In this document: piece after piece, positions 49,086 through 59,742 of the stretch
How the letters are laid out: each line of letters begins with the position of its first letter
Numbering within the stretch: the first letter of the stretch is position 1
DNA from: Heligmosomoides polygyrus polygyrus
Taxonomy: Eukaryota > Nematoda > Chromadorea > Rhabditida > Heligmosomidae
Direction: 5' to 3'
Length of the DNA stretch: 64,000 nucleotides
Assembly: GCA_947396885.1 (NCBI GenBank)
Contig: OX377206.1
Coordinates: 84,813,960-84,877,959, forward strand
The notes under the pieces: model-generated
Told to the model about the DNA's origin: nothing
Seen by the model: only the letters and a program-made list of their open reading frames with translations
The model's database searches: none
Translations under genes and position numbers: made by a program

Positions 49086-49348
49086 GCAAGTCTAGAACAG
49101 ATGGTCCAAACTCCTCCTTTATGACATCGTTCGAATGTTTATCAAAGCTTCCAAGACGAAAACATTCAGCACGACTATGTATGCATCATAACTGTGGAAG
49201 GACACCTAGGTTTGCTACTGTTAAATTAAAGCCATCAGTAAGGAAAAGATGCAACGCGGACCCGTCTCTAGACGTGCACGTGGTTGTGAAACCGTCAAGA
49301 CGAAAAGCGAGAAGCGAACGGTTAGCTAGGGACGTAGGAAGGTATTAG
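49082..49348 (+). other. Open frame, 88 codons, no recognised domain
   Basis: Basic, with a KARSERLARDVGRY end. It starts within the border of the G-tract element and no splice sites or motif support it as a gene. Confidence 0.2.
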
Positions 49349-49448
49349 AAGCAGTCAGCAAACACTACAAGCGTTGAAAAAATGTAAACAAATGGAAGAA
49401 ATGAGAAGAAAAGTGGAGTTTCCATCGTCAACAACTGTTTCGAGCTGG

Positions 49449-50056
49449 GGTCCGCCTGCTGCCGACAGGGACGGCTAGTGACGTCATGCGCGCGCGGCCG
49501 CCGCGTCTTGCTCCTGGGCGCGCTAGAGCGCGAAAGTGTGTGCCGGCGGCCGTCGACGTCGATCTTTTGTTTGGAGCGGAAGAAAAGAAGCACTTGGGAA
49601 AGCCGTAGGGAACTTTCGCCGGTGTTTGGAAGATGAAAGATTTTACTTTGAATACATGGCCTTGTTATCAAGCCTTGGAAAACTTCTCAGGGATTGGTGA
49701 AACGTGAGCCTTTTGCTGAGCTTCAAAGACTCTTCAGTTCCGCATTTCCGTAACTTTCCTTCAATTGTAGTTCTTCTCGCCACTTGATCGTCATCTTTCG
49801 CCAATTCGCTTGTAATAGTTCAAGTACCGCGCCATTCGCAGTCACCCATCTAACAAACGCTAAGACACCTTCGATTTCTTCAGTCTGAAGCCGAATCGAA
49901 GGTATTTCGCTCTTTCCTTTTCCTTTCGCAAGTCGAAAGAGCGTAGCCAATAGCCGGTGGTGCACACTTTTGCGACCTAGCGCGCCCAGCAGCACAACGC
50001 GGCGACCGCGCGCGTAGGACGTCACTAGCCGTCCCTGTCGGCAGCAGTCGGACTTC
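49449..50056. mobile_element. Non-autonomous DNA transposon with long TIRs, copy 2
   Basis: Ends gtccgcctgctgccgacagg and its inverted copy ctgtcggcagcagtcggac enclose acggctagtgacgtca...gcgcgcggccgccgcg. Internal sequence is shared with copy 1 (36784-37952), from which about half is deleted here. Confidence 0.85.
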
Positions 50057-50136
50057 GGGCTGGTTGCATGGACTTGCCACGTGGTCCCACAACGAACGCC
50101 CTGCCCTTAACGAAGAGTTGATTCGTTTTGATTGAC

Positions 50137-50192
50137 ATTTCTGGAAGCTTCGCTATTTCTGGAAGCTTCGCTATTTCTGGAAGCTTGCTAGC
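50137..50192. repeat. 18-bp tandem repeat, 3 copies
   Basis: atttctggaagcttcgct repeated three times, the last incomplete. Confidence 0.8.
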
Positions 50193-50235
50193 GAGTAGTT
50201 GGGGTTTCTTCATCAAATCTGTTTTAGCCCTTCAG

Positions 50236-50530
50236 CACTTCGACAGTGGTGGAAATTCACGATCCGAAGTGGTTGACTGGTAGTTACTTCGCTCAAGAAG
50301 GGACTGCTTGAGGCAGTTTATGATTACGATGTTGATACCGTCTTCGCTAGCAGCACCATTCTGGGAGAAACCCTGTCGGAAGGATGAAACGCGAGTCTTG
50401 AAGGTAATGGATTTTTTTTTTGTAGCACAACATATCAAGTCGTTTACGAACTTCGCTTTTCCGCATGTAATAACCGTATGGGTGCAGTAATAGTTGTTTC
50501 TTTGTTTGAGAGTGGCCACTCTCTAACAAA
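50236..50530 (+). repeat. Dispersed direct repeat, copy 1
   Basis: Shares an ordered series of blocks (caccattctgggagaaac, agtggttga/gtagttac..., acgatgttgataccgtcttcgct, acttcgcttttccg, tgggtgca) with 52835-53100, at roughly three-quarters identity by eye. Family unknown. Confidence 0.6.
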
Positions 50531-50539
50531 GGAACACAA

Positions 50540-51205
50540 TAAAAAGGCGGCAACATGTAGAAACAAACAAACTACACAGATCTAGCTGCTCAGATACTCA
50601 GTCTGAGAGTTCCTAGTCGGGAGGGGGAACTTAAAAAAGACCATTCTCCATGCAAATCTAGAAAGGGTAGGCCCAGGTTATCATCTAGAAGATAAAACAG
50701 ATAAGATCAGTAAAACAAAAATGTAGGACAAGGCACCAACTATAAATTAACGTTTTGAGTGCGCTATCAGATCCGCGGCAAAAGACAAAACAAATGTGTT
50801 TTACATTCTAATCATTTGCAAACGTCAATGCCTAGCTCACAAATGCTATAAATTCTAATGCTTTGTTTTATATTTATTTTGATTTTGTTAGTTGTTTTCT
50901 GTGGAATGAGTGAGTTTAATTTATGTCAATAGATCTAGTTCTTACGAAATCGGCCACCATCTAGTAGGATTGCACGATTGCGTGTATGTGCTACTTCAAC
51001 TGGAGGAAATAAAAAAATCATAGACGAATGAAGAAGATAAGCCTTTTACCCATATAGCTTACGTTTCGGAGACCATGCACCCATCAGAACCTGAAAAAGT
51101 TGGAAGACGTTTAGGAAACTGTCCTCCATATCACAATTTCTCGCTACGGAATACCGTTTCTAACAACGTTTGTAAGTAGAAATAAAGACAAGATCCGACG
51201 TTTTA
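50540..51205. other. No gene seen
   Basis: A/T-rich, no frame with splice or domain support. Confidence 0.35.
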
Positions 51206-51211
51206 ATTACT

Positions 51212-51410
51212 ATGATTGAACGAACTATTCGAATAGGTATTCGAATGATTTCCATTCGAATCCGAGTATTCGAATTCGAGTGTTCAAAAATCGTATTTGT
51301 CGAAAGTATTCGAATTCGAATGTTTAAAAAATCGCGTTTTTCGAATAAATTCGAATTCGAATGTTCAAAGGTATTTGAAACCATTTCAATATTCAAACAT
51401 TTTGCGAGAA
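51212..51410. repeat. TTCGAAT-rich repeat
   Basis: Dense attcgaat/attcgaattcga words, many self-complementary. Second of three such tracts (18270, 55230). Confidence 0.6.
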
Positions 51411-51419
51411 CACAGCTAT

Positions 51420-52330
51420 AGTAGTTACGAAGGATCGGCAGACCTTACCGGAGGACACCGACAAGGACCAACTGAACCCTGATGCTCAAAGTGGGTGGAC
51501 CCGCGCGCAACTCGGCTTTGTACCACGAGAGTCAAACGAAACATTTTTGGTGTGGATGATAATGCTCACAAAACTAGGAGAGGTTCCAGAAGTGACCGTG
51601 CAACTATGAAATGGAGTATGAGGACGGCTCAACTAAAACCTAAAATTGCCATTCTAGAGTTGGTCAATAGAGGTGAGCCGTCAACCAAAGCACACGCCCT
51701 AATATGCTTCGCGTGAAATGAAAACGTATGAAGCAGCTGGTTTCTAGGTGAAGAGGCTCATGCCGATATAATCTAATTACTTGTGGAATAAAAGTTGTTC
51801 AGAAAAAGCTATTAATCACAGCTGACATCTCTGGATCACACCAACGCTGCTCGTAGCAGAACGCACGCCGATGGAAATACTGCGCCGCAAGTCACGATCT
51901 CAAACTTTGGTCTATAAACGGCGGTCATAAGTAGCTGGTTTTGAAGAAAGTGCATCGAATTAAGCAGAAATTTTCGGGGACCTTCATGCTCTAATTTCGA
52001 TTGACACAAACACGACCACGGATAAAGTGACGGATATCGAACGATTGCCACGCGGATTCGGTTGTGTAACCTCAAACTTGGGTAATTAAACCTTTATAAA
52101 TAGAATAACAATTATATAAAACATGGCGATACGAAATAATCTATTTTACTAAGGACCTACAGCTCAATTTCCACCTTTAGTGCTCGTGACAACGATAGGC
52201 GGTGGTAGTGCGCGTGACCTAGAAGTGAAATTGTCATACATACGAAACAGAGGATATAAAGTAAAAGCGAGGAGCGAAAAAGACTGAGAATTTTACAATC
52301 AGCTTGGCTTATAAGCGGTTGAACATCAGA
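51420..52330. other. No supported gene
   Basis: A 73-codon plus-strand frame (51495-51716) with KPKIAILELVNRGEPSTKAH and a 79-codon minus-strand frame (51836-52075) are open but unsupported. Confidence 0.3.
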
Positions 52331-52834
52331 TACCAGCAGGAATGCGGCGCGAAACACAATATAGGCTCCGCTTGAACAACAACAAAGCTGTGAAAATCGC
52401 TCAACAATTCCGTTGTAGCCTACACAAGCTTAATACTGAACTCGGAGTTCAGTATATGCTCATGGTGTATCCATTTTCCAGGACAGGATTCTTTACTTTC
52501 CCGACTCCGAAAGTCGAGGAGCTTTCGAAAACGAGAGCAGCACACTGGGACACCTATTCTGGAGCGGAAGTTGGTTGTTCGTTCTTGTTACTTACATAGT
52601 TAGGACAATCATTGGCGACCTACTTGTCGTTAAACGTACGCTAAAAAATATGGACATGGTCCGCACGGAACTTGGACAGTCGTTGGGGAACCATGAGTCT
52701 TGTACAGCTCCATCAGAAGGCCCTGCACTTCACGAAGAATTTATTTATTTTCGTTGACAACCCGTCGGTATTTCCGAGAGTTTACTTGCAAGTAATTGAG
52801 GGGTATTCATCAGAGCTATTGTAGCACTACGACA

Positions 52835-53100
52835 GTGAGCGAAATCCGCGGTCCGGAGTGGTTGAATGGGAGTTCCATTACTCAAGGAGGGTCCGCGCGA
52901 AGCAGTTCGTGATTACGACGTTGACACCCGTCTTCGCTAACGGCACCATTCTGGGAGAAACATTGTCGGAAGAATGCCTCGCGAATCCTAAAGGTAGTGG
53001 ATTTTAATAGCACAACACATCAACTCGTTTGCAACCTTCGCTTTTCCGTATGTAGGCATGGGTGCAATCCTAGCCTGAATAGCCACTTTTAAGCAATTTG
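52835..53100 (+). repeat. Dispersed direct repeat, copy 2
   Basis: See copy 1 at 50236-50530; both run in the same direction. Confidence 0.6.
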
Positions 53101-53196
53101 CCGACATTGCAAAACAAAATAAATTTTTGTTTTTTGAGATTTGGTCAGGAGAGGTAACGACTAGCTGAGCAACTGGCTGACTGATAGAAACTCATT

Positions 53197-53406
53197 ATGG
53201 CGACCTTTTCAGGTATTGGCGTCAGAGTGACAGTTACCAGCCCAGAACAACCGAGTCCGGTCTCCAGTGTGAACTCTGCAACTCAATCAGTCTCTTCATC
53301 TGCTTCAGAGGAAGATCAGGAAAATTCGTTTTTTCTGCTTTCAGAAACAGATTCGCAGGATGTTGTGTTCTATGAAGAAACACATGATTTTTATTATTTT
53401 TCTTGA
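53197..53406 (+). CDS. Small acidic Ser-rich open frame, 69 codons
   Basis: ATG to TGA: VRVTVTSPEQPSPVSSVNSA then SSSASEEDQENSFFLLSETD. Composition is protein-like and the flanks are A/T-rich, but no domain and no splice partner were identified. Confidence 0.3.
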   Translation: MATFSGIGVRVTVTSPEQPSPVSSVNSATQSVSSSASEEDQENSFFLLSETDSQDVVFYEETHDFYYFS

Positions 53407-53784
53407 TGTCTTTGATTGATTTTTGATGTTTTCTTGTTTTGTCGTGAATGTGAATGTTGGTTAATGAAGGTTAATTCTTTCGCGTCCAATTTTTTATTTA
53501 TTTGGTGTTATCTGCCACTGTATTATTTAATATGAAAACTTTGAAGTCATTCCATCCACGAGATAATAGTGACGCTATGATGTGAAGCTGGTAAACGCTA
53601 TCTTCAACTGAATGAGAAGTGAGAAATTGCTGCCCCCAGGAATAGGAATGATTCTACTATACGGCAAGAATTTCTACACCGTAATCTCTTGCTGTCTGCG
53701 CCCTCCTATGTAGCTTAGAGATCGCGCGTCGGCGTCCGCGTTGAAATTCGATCGATGTCTTTTGCGCTCGCGATGGCGCTCCAG

Positions 53785-53880
53785 GCAAGCGGGTTGTGGT
53801 GCAGTGGATGGAGGGTCGCTTCATGCAAGGATGGTCGGGATTCGGTTCTCCTGCGTTGAGGCATATTTGCATTTCAGGTA
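53785..53880 (+). mobile_element. tRNA-like retroposon fragment
   Basis: gtggtgcagtggatggaggg (A-box-like) and gtcgggattcggttctcc (B-box-like) about 35 bp apart, but arms do not pair as a tRNA. Confidence 0.4.
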
Positions 53881-54049
53881 ACAACTACTCGGGATTTGAG
53901 GGTATTGGCGCGTACGTGATCTTGATGCATTTCTTGCGCATTTTCCAGCCGTATGCGCATCGCCGTTCGAATAGCGCAGAACCCAGCCGCGGACTCCCCC
54001 TGAGCGCCGAGAGCAGTTTCCACACGAGCAGCTTGGATGGCACACACCC

Positions 54050-54574
54050 TGGGCTGGTTCATCAACGACTTGTGTAGCTTTAACGGAGAATTGTAAGCGA
54101 AAAGCTTAGATGACGCGACTTATCAAGCGATATGGTGAGCGATAAGCCGCGTTATCTGAGCTTCTCGCTTACAATTCTCCGTTAAAGTTAGGCCTATGTC
54201 ATACCATCGCTCTTCGCTAGCGAAAGCGCTGGACAACTAACACAATTGGGGAGGGGACGGTATCAGACGTTGTGGAAGGGCAAACGCCTGTAGCAGTTGT
54301 CCGATCCACCGCTAGCGAAGCCTCGCTGGCGGGGTGTCATACTTTCGAGCGATACGGCATCGCTACCGATGCGACCGAGTCGCTGAGCTGAGCAGAGCGT
54401 CGGCCAGCATCCGTAGCGATGCTACGACGCAGCTGCACACAACGCTATTAACTGCGCGCCTATTCGCTAGCTTCACGCTAGCGAAGAGACTTCGCTCATC
54501 GCTCTGTTCGTCGCCTTCGCTCCGGGTGAGCGAAGGACATAGGCCTTACACGACTCGTTGATGAATCCGGCCCC
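54050..54574. mobile_element. Composite of nested MITEs
   Basis: Outer ends gggctggttcatcaacgact and its inverse agtcg...ttgatgaatccggcccc. Just inside the left end is a near-perfect hairpin (54075-54190, agctttaacggagaattgtaag... with its inverse). Then comes an element with inverted ends aggcctatgtcataccatcgctc / gagcgaaggacataggcct (54190-54549). The latter end is the family of the hairpin at 34335. Confidence 0.75.
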
Positions 54575-54620
54575 TCGACTCCGTTCTCTAGCCTGGTTCT
54601 GCGATTGCACAAAATACGCC

Positions 54621-55123
54621 TCACCTGACGGCTAAGGTTACGGTGTAGATTTTGTGGCCGTATGGCAAAATCGTTCCGTAATCGTACCCCCTGGAGTATC
54701 GAAAGAGCGTGTCATTACCGATGTTTCTGACCCATGTATGTATCATGTCGTGAAATTGAAAGGTGTTTCTCGAGCTATTGCCCAACGAAGCCATGGGGTA
54801 TTCCAAGGGAAGATACCCAATGATTGATCAGCGCTGAAGAGGGTGTGCAGCAGGGATGCGCGGAAGTTCCTCTTCCGTGTTTCGTACTTTCCGATCATCT
54901 TCGAGCTCTTACGCTTTGGTACTCGGAGCATCTCCTCGTACCAATAATAAATTAAGGTCAAACATTCAGGCAGGTTACAAATCGTGCAAGCCTGCTGTGC
55001 ATTTTCTAGACGGTCCGTAATACGTTGTGAACGCTTTTCGGCTTTTGTTTCCGTTCCATTTCTCCATTGTTCTTCCCCATCACCCACAAAATCAAAGGTT
55101 GTTAGACGTCTAAACATCGTCAA
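54621..55123 (-). pseudogene. Unrecognised minus-strand coding remnant with a frameshift
   Basis: A 126-codon frame (FDFVGDGEEQWRNGTETKAE, ACTICNLPECLTLIYYWYEE, ending at 54743) overlaps a second frame that continues the apparent protein (RNTFQFHDMIHTWVRNIGND, YSRGYDYGTILPYGHKIYTV), as if one indel split it near 54775. I do not recognise the family. Confidence 0.3.
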
Positions 55124-55229
55124 CGTACAAAATCTTCAATGTAAAGCTATGACGCTGTGCTTTTTCACAGCTCACTGCACAGCTTGGAGTGGATGAAGAC
55201 TATGGAATTGTTTTGGAGAACTGCGGAAC

Positions 55230-55640
55230 GATGTCGAAAATTTTTGATCGAATGAATGAACGAATTTTTTCGATGTCGGTAGATTTCGAGCAAATGAACG
55301 AAAGAATTTATTCGCTCATCTGTTTTCGATTGATCGAAAATCAAATAAGCCCCATTTTTTGTTTATTCGAGTATTCAAATAGTCGATTAACAAGAATTTG
55401 AATCAGGTTCTATGTTTGCAGAATTGATTTGCGTGATATTCGAATGAATTTGTTTAATTTCAAATAAGGTTGAGATTTTCGATTTTCGAATATTATTCAA
55501 GTATTGCTCTCTTTCGATGTTCGAATTCGAACGAATACTCGAAAATCTAAAACTATCGAGTATTCGACTAGTCGAATAATTATCCGAATGAATTGTTCGA
55601 ATATATTCTTTCGACGCAACTACACCGTCAACCAAACATC
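55230..55640. repeat. TTCGAAT-rich repeat
   Basis: Third tract of attcgaa/ttcgaat words; includes tgttcgaattcgaacg. Confidence 0.55.
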
Positions 55641-55851
55641 CTCTTCTTGCCATTGTGCAAAAGATATTTCAAAACGTCAAGGTTGATAGTATTTGAGACT
55701 CAGCACACGATGCACTTTGAAATCTTAGAAGTTACGACTTCCAAGTCGTAGGTATATCTCACCGTAGTGTAGTGAGATACGATTCAAGTCGGTTTCCTTA
55801 AGCCTCAAGTGACTGCTACTGAGGTCGTAACCTGTTATAACAACGTTTTAT

Positions 55852-55975
55852 TGCGTTTAGTTCCAAGCCGGACTCGAACCCGCTCCTTCTGGTGATCGGT
55901 CGGGAATGCCATGCTGTTTGATCGATTGCGTTCAATCAAACAGCAATGGCGTAATGGCGTAGTGAGATAGGTTAT
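55852..55975 (-). mobile_element. tRNA-derived SINE, family 2, minus strand
   Basis: On the minus strand: B-box gcgggttcgagtccggc followed by actaaacgcaataaaacgttgttataac, matching the family tail. Confidence 0.55.
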
Positions 55976-56204
55976 AAATGTTGCATACACAAACTATCAT
56001 GTCGTAGTTGTGGACCTCACCAGTGCTGAAAGCACCACAATGCGCGCTGATATGAATACCGCGCTCCAATACGAAAATTCAACTTTGACCTCTGCGCAGT
56101 TATCGTAAGCCATTGTCTTCTGATGGTGTGTCTAGTCAAATATACAGTTTAGAAGGTGAGATACTCTAAAAATTGATTTCTGACGAACACTTCTCTTCAG
56201 GTCC

Positions 56205-56256
56205 AGAATGTCGCATCAAATCATTGATGGCCGTGTCGTGAAATTGGAGGTGGAGG
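56205..56256 (+). CDS. Possible first exon, MSHQIIDGRVVKLEVE
   Basis: A strong acceptor (acttctcttcag) lies 7 bases upstream of this ATG and a GAG|gttt-type donor closes it, a layout typical of SL trans-spliced worm genes. The link to the AT-hook gene downstream is not shown. Confidence 0.3.
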
Positions 56257-57024
56257 TTTGGTGTTACACATATACTTAGGGCAATTAGAGACCACTTAAG
56301 GCTTCAGGATGAAGTTTAAGCGTCACGAGAGCATTGATGGAATTGAACGAATCCAATTTGTGTGAGCCATTGAAAGTGTTTTTGTGGTAGATCATGGACA
56401 TGAAGGGGACATCTGAGCGTACTTCGTGTTTGAGATTTGGCGAGGTTGTTCAAAGCTCCGTTTATCCCGGGGCGCTAAGTGGCTCTCATGTATGTGTGTG
56501 TATGTGTATGTCTGTGTGTGTATGGGTTGATTTTGCCACAGACATGGAAGATGAACATCTTGGAGCTCTTTGTGTGCGCATAGGTCATCTCCCATATAAG
56601 AACCGTTTAATCTTCAGAAACGAATCTATCCCAAGTTAGAGGCATTTACTTCTCCGTGCATTCGGCTCCTAATAGTGTTGGAATAGAGAATGCTCCTAGC
56701 AGATAACAAATAACCTAAATAGAAGAAAACTTGAAGGTGCCCTCTCGAAATTGATAGCGCTTCATCATGATACATTCTGCCAGCCGAGGTCAGATCCAGT
56801 CCAATCAAGGTGCTGTGATAAAGCGCGTTGTAGATGCTCGAAACTAAGTTGCCCTCATAACTGGTCATTTAAGGATTAATGTGCTTTACAACACTTATAC
56901 AAGGAACAGCGAGATCACAGAATTGCACTTTATTCAAAGGAAGGCCACTCATAGGTGAAAAAGGTTTGCTACAAAGTGCTGAACTAGTTTTGCTGTGTCG
57001 TGTTGTGCTTACCAGAACATATCG

Positions 57025-57369
57025 TTAGCATGTGTAATTCGATTTCAATTCACGTTTGAGAATAGATACACGCCTCCTACAACGCATCTGCCAATCGTCG
57101 AGCTTCCTCGATGCCATGTGCTCGCTGACTTTCTGGGCGTTTATTATGAATTCAGGTCGACAAACCATGCGGTTTGAAGGGACGAAAAACGTGAAATACG
57201 GGGGTGGGGAAGAGAGAAAATTTTGAGGAATAATGACGGCGTGTTCAACACCATCGCATATTGGTTGGACTGGACTAGGACGAGGCTGTTGGTACTGGTT
57301 GGGTGGTATCGCCACGACGGCACGAGTACGGTAGGGAGACTTGTCCAATTCCTTGCGGACAGTTGTCAC
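57025..57369 (-). CDS. Unrecognised minus-strand frame, 114 codons
   Basis: RKELDKSPYRTRAVVAIPPN, QYQQPRPSPVQPICDG and ASRKLDDWQMRCRRRV; Pro-rich, then charged, ending at TAA. Plus-strand frames are also open here, so coding status is doubtful. Confidence 0.25.
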   Translation of the reverse strand: MTTVRKELDKSPYRTRAVVAIPPNQYQQPRPSPVQPICDGVEHAVIIPQNFLSSPPPYFTFFVPSNRMVCRPEFIINAQKVSEHMASRKLDDWQMRCRRRVSILKRELKSNYTC

Positions 57370-57478
57370 TACCCTTCGCTGCTTAGTGACATGGACATTC
57401 AGTTATGAATTCACTTTTTATGTTTTCTACATTTATAGTGATAGAATTTCACCTCGAAAAGTTTTCTGGAAATTTCAG

Positions 57479-57988
57479 GATGAGTGCGACGACAACGTCA
57501 AAGACGTGGCAAGTGATGACAGCGTGAGAGATCCTGATTACACGCCATATAGGCGACAAAAGAGAACTCGAAAGGTGCGTGGGGCCTTCTTAATTTACTA
57601 CTCGCAGACATTGTGAGGGTTCATTCATGAATGTGCATATGGTTTCTGTTTGGAAGGGTGGTTCTTAGTTGTGTTTTAGACCATACTCGTTATCAACACC
57701 AAAAATGACTCTTCTGAGGGACGTTTGAGTGAATTTTTTCTGTCCTCTGAAGCAATGAAAGCACTTCATTACTGAACATTTTATCTGAAGGAACAATGTG
57801 AACTACGTTCGAAGAAGACGACGAATGAATCGATAAGGATTTATTCGCCTTCGTCTTCTGATAAGAATGCATAAGTATTATTTTAGGTTGTGTCAAAAGG
57901 ACGACCACGTACTGCCTGTAAACAGAAGAACAACCGCGGCTCACCTAGCAGGCCACATGACGTGGGTGGAACTTCGTTCATTTACTAG
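57479..57988 (+). CDS. AT-hook-like protein, last two exons
   Basis: Exon 57479-57574 (acceptor aaatttcag, donor AAG|gtgcgt) encodes DECDDNVKDVASDDSVRDPD then YTPYRRQKRTRK. Exon 57887-57988 (acceptor attttag) encodes VVSKGRPRTACKQKNNRGSP and ends HDVGGTSFIY before TAG. Both are in phase 0. The KGRPR core is an AT-hook-type minor-groove binder, and the preceding acidic then basic stretch suits a chromatin protein. Upstream exons are not identified and the family is unknown. Confidence 0.55.
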
Positions 57989-58399
57989 GAAGGGTTAGAA
58001 GATTTGTAAAGGAAAGAAGGAAAGGGAAGCATTTAGAATTTGTCGATGCACAAAATTCGAAGGTTCGGGCAAAATTCCAGCTTTCATATGTGGGATAAGA
58101 GTAGATGCGTTCCTTCCCGATTACGGTCCTATTCATAATCCACGATGGGAGCGACTGGTCGATCGGGCAAATCATGCGTATCGATTTTCGTTGGGCGTTC
58201 GCACTCCACCAATCGATTAGTACACATTGCACGAGCAGCTGAGTCGCTGTCGTCGCTCCCGTGGCAGGCTATGAACTATGGCTCCAAGAAGTTTCAAAAG
58301 AGCGTTCCTATTGATAGGAGTAATGTGTTTGTATGTTACGCTCTTGTTAATTCTACCCTTCGTTATAAAAATGAAGCTGCTGACTTGTAAGTAAGCCTA

Positions 58400-59050
58400 C
58401 CGAAGGAGCATAAAGTCTTTTTTCCAAAGTTGACAGCAGAGTTGTGCGTAATTGTGATACAGCGATTTTCGGTTTACGGTTTACGATTTACGACATTTTC
58501 GGACATCACACATCGTAAATATTCTTAAATGTGATCTTCGATCTACAAAAAACTAGACTCAGAAAGATCAAACCACTGATGTTTTTATCAGATTAACATT
58601 GTGCGACACAGCGTGGAGTAAATGCTTACTAAAAGTGAAGTGAAAACATGCTTGTAGCATATTATATGAAAGGCTCGAAGTGGTTTTGGCAGTTGTGTTG
58701 GCAGACGTCCCTTTATTCACACCCCCTGGTTGGCAGGCTTGACATGTAGTACCTTGTTAGGAGCGTAGCCGTCTGTCACCGGTTGCACACTATTTTGTAC
58801 ACAATTAGGTGTGCGTTCAGGTACAGTATAAAATGGCAGTGGGGTGATCTGTATGACGTAAATGATAGGTAGAAGACGCTTATACGAACTGTTTTTGCGA
58901 CCACCTGGTGGCCGTATCTGTCAGATATGATCTGTCAAATATGAAGAGTTCTTGATGTACCTGGTATATAAGCACAGCAATCATCCTTTGTTTATGCTAC
59001 ACAAAGAAAATAAGAAATCACTGGAAGAAGAAGGTATGCTACAACAGTTA
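58400..59050. other. No gene seen
   Basis: Non-coding-looking sequence with no frame of note. Confidence 0.35.
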
Positions 59051-59159
59051 TGACGTCTCTAGCTTATTTCATTGTATGGCGCTTCTCGACCCATCGCGGT
59101 ACAACGTTGACTCACATAATTCGCAGCAGCAACTTCAGCAATCAGGTCCCTTTCCTGGT

Positions 59160-59591
59160 TTCACGAACTTTCAAAAAAAAGTTCGATCTAATAATGGTTC
59201 ACAAGATTTTGACCAAAACCTCTGGCATTGCACCTGGATTCTTGACTGCGCTGTCGGCCATTACGAGAGGCGGTGCGCTGAAGTTAATCGTACCGAAGGC
59301 CAGGCTCAGTTGTCGAGCACATTTCTTCGTAAACAGGGCAACATCTAGCTACATTAAAATTAGTAAAAATCGTACAATTCCACAATCCTTATATGCATTC
59401 AAAACCTTTATCGAAAAACACCTGGATCCGTAATGCTAAACTTGCTTTCTTTTCGTATGTTCTACTACAGTCTTACTTCTGCATTATCGTTTTATTCCTT
59501 GTTCGTTCTCGTTGGTTTGTTTTGTTGTGTCGTATAATATCACAGTCAACATGGGTTTCCATGTAATAAATAATAATAATAATAATAATAA
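59160..59591 (+). mobile_element. LINE 3' end with (TAA)n tail
   Basis: Encodes the C-terminus of a CR1/Jockey-type reverse transcriptase: KKFDLIMVHKILTKTSGIAP, then TRGGALKLIVPKAR and CRAHFFVNRATSSYIKISKN, ending FIEKHLDP*. A short 3' UTR ends in taataataataa (about 59564-59590), as in many non-LTR elements. The 5' part is absent. Confidence 0.8.
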
Positions 59592-59666
59592 CTTTCGATC
59601 ACTCACGAAAACCTCGGAGCCTTACTATGTATGTTAACTTCTATCGTTCATCCGTCTACAAATTCT

Positions 59667-59742
59667 GCCATTCCTGTAGGCCTATATTCAGTTCATTCGA
59701 AAACACATTGTTTCGGCTGATGACAACAGAAACAGCAATTTT
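59667..59742. repeat. 76-bp direct repeat, left of LINE
   Basis: gccattcctgta...ttcagttcattcgaaaacaca...cagcaatttt; matches 61215-61290 at about 87% by eye. Confidence 0.8.
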
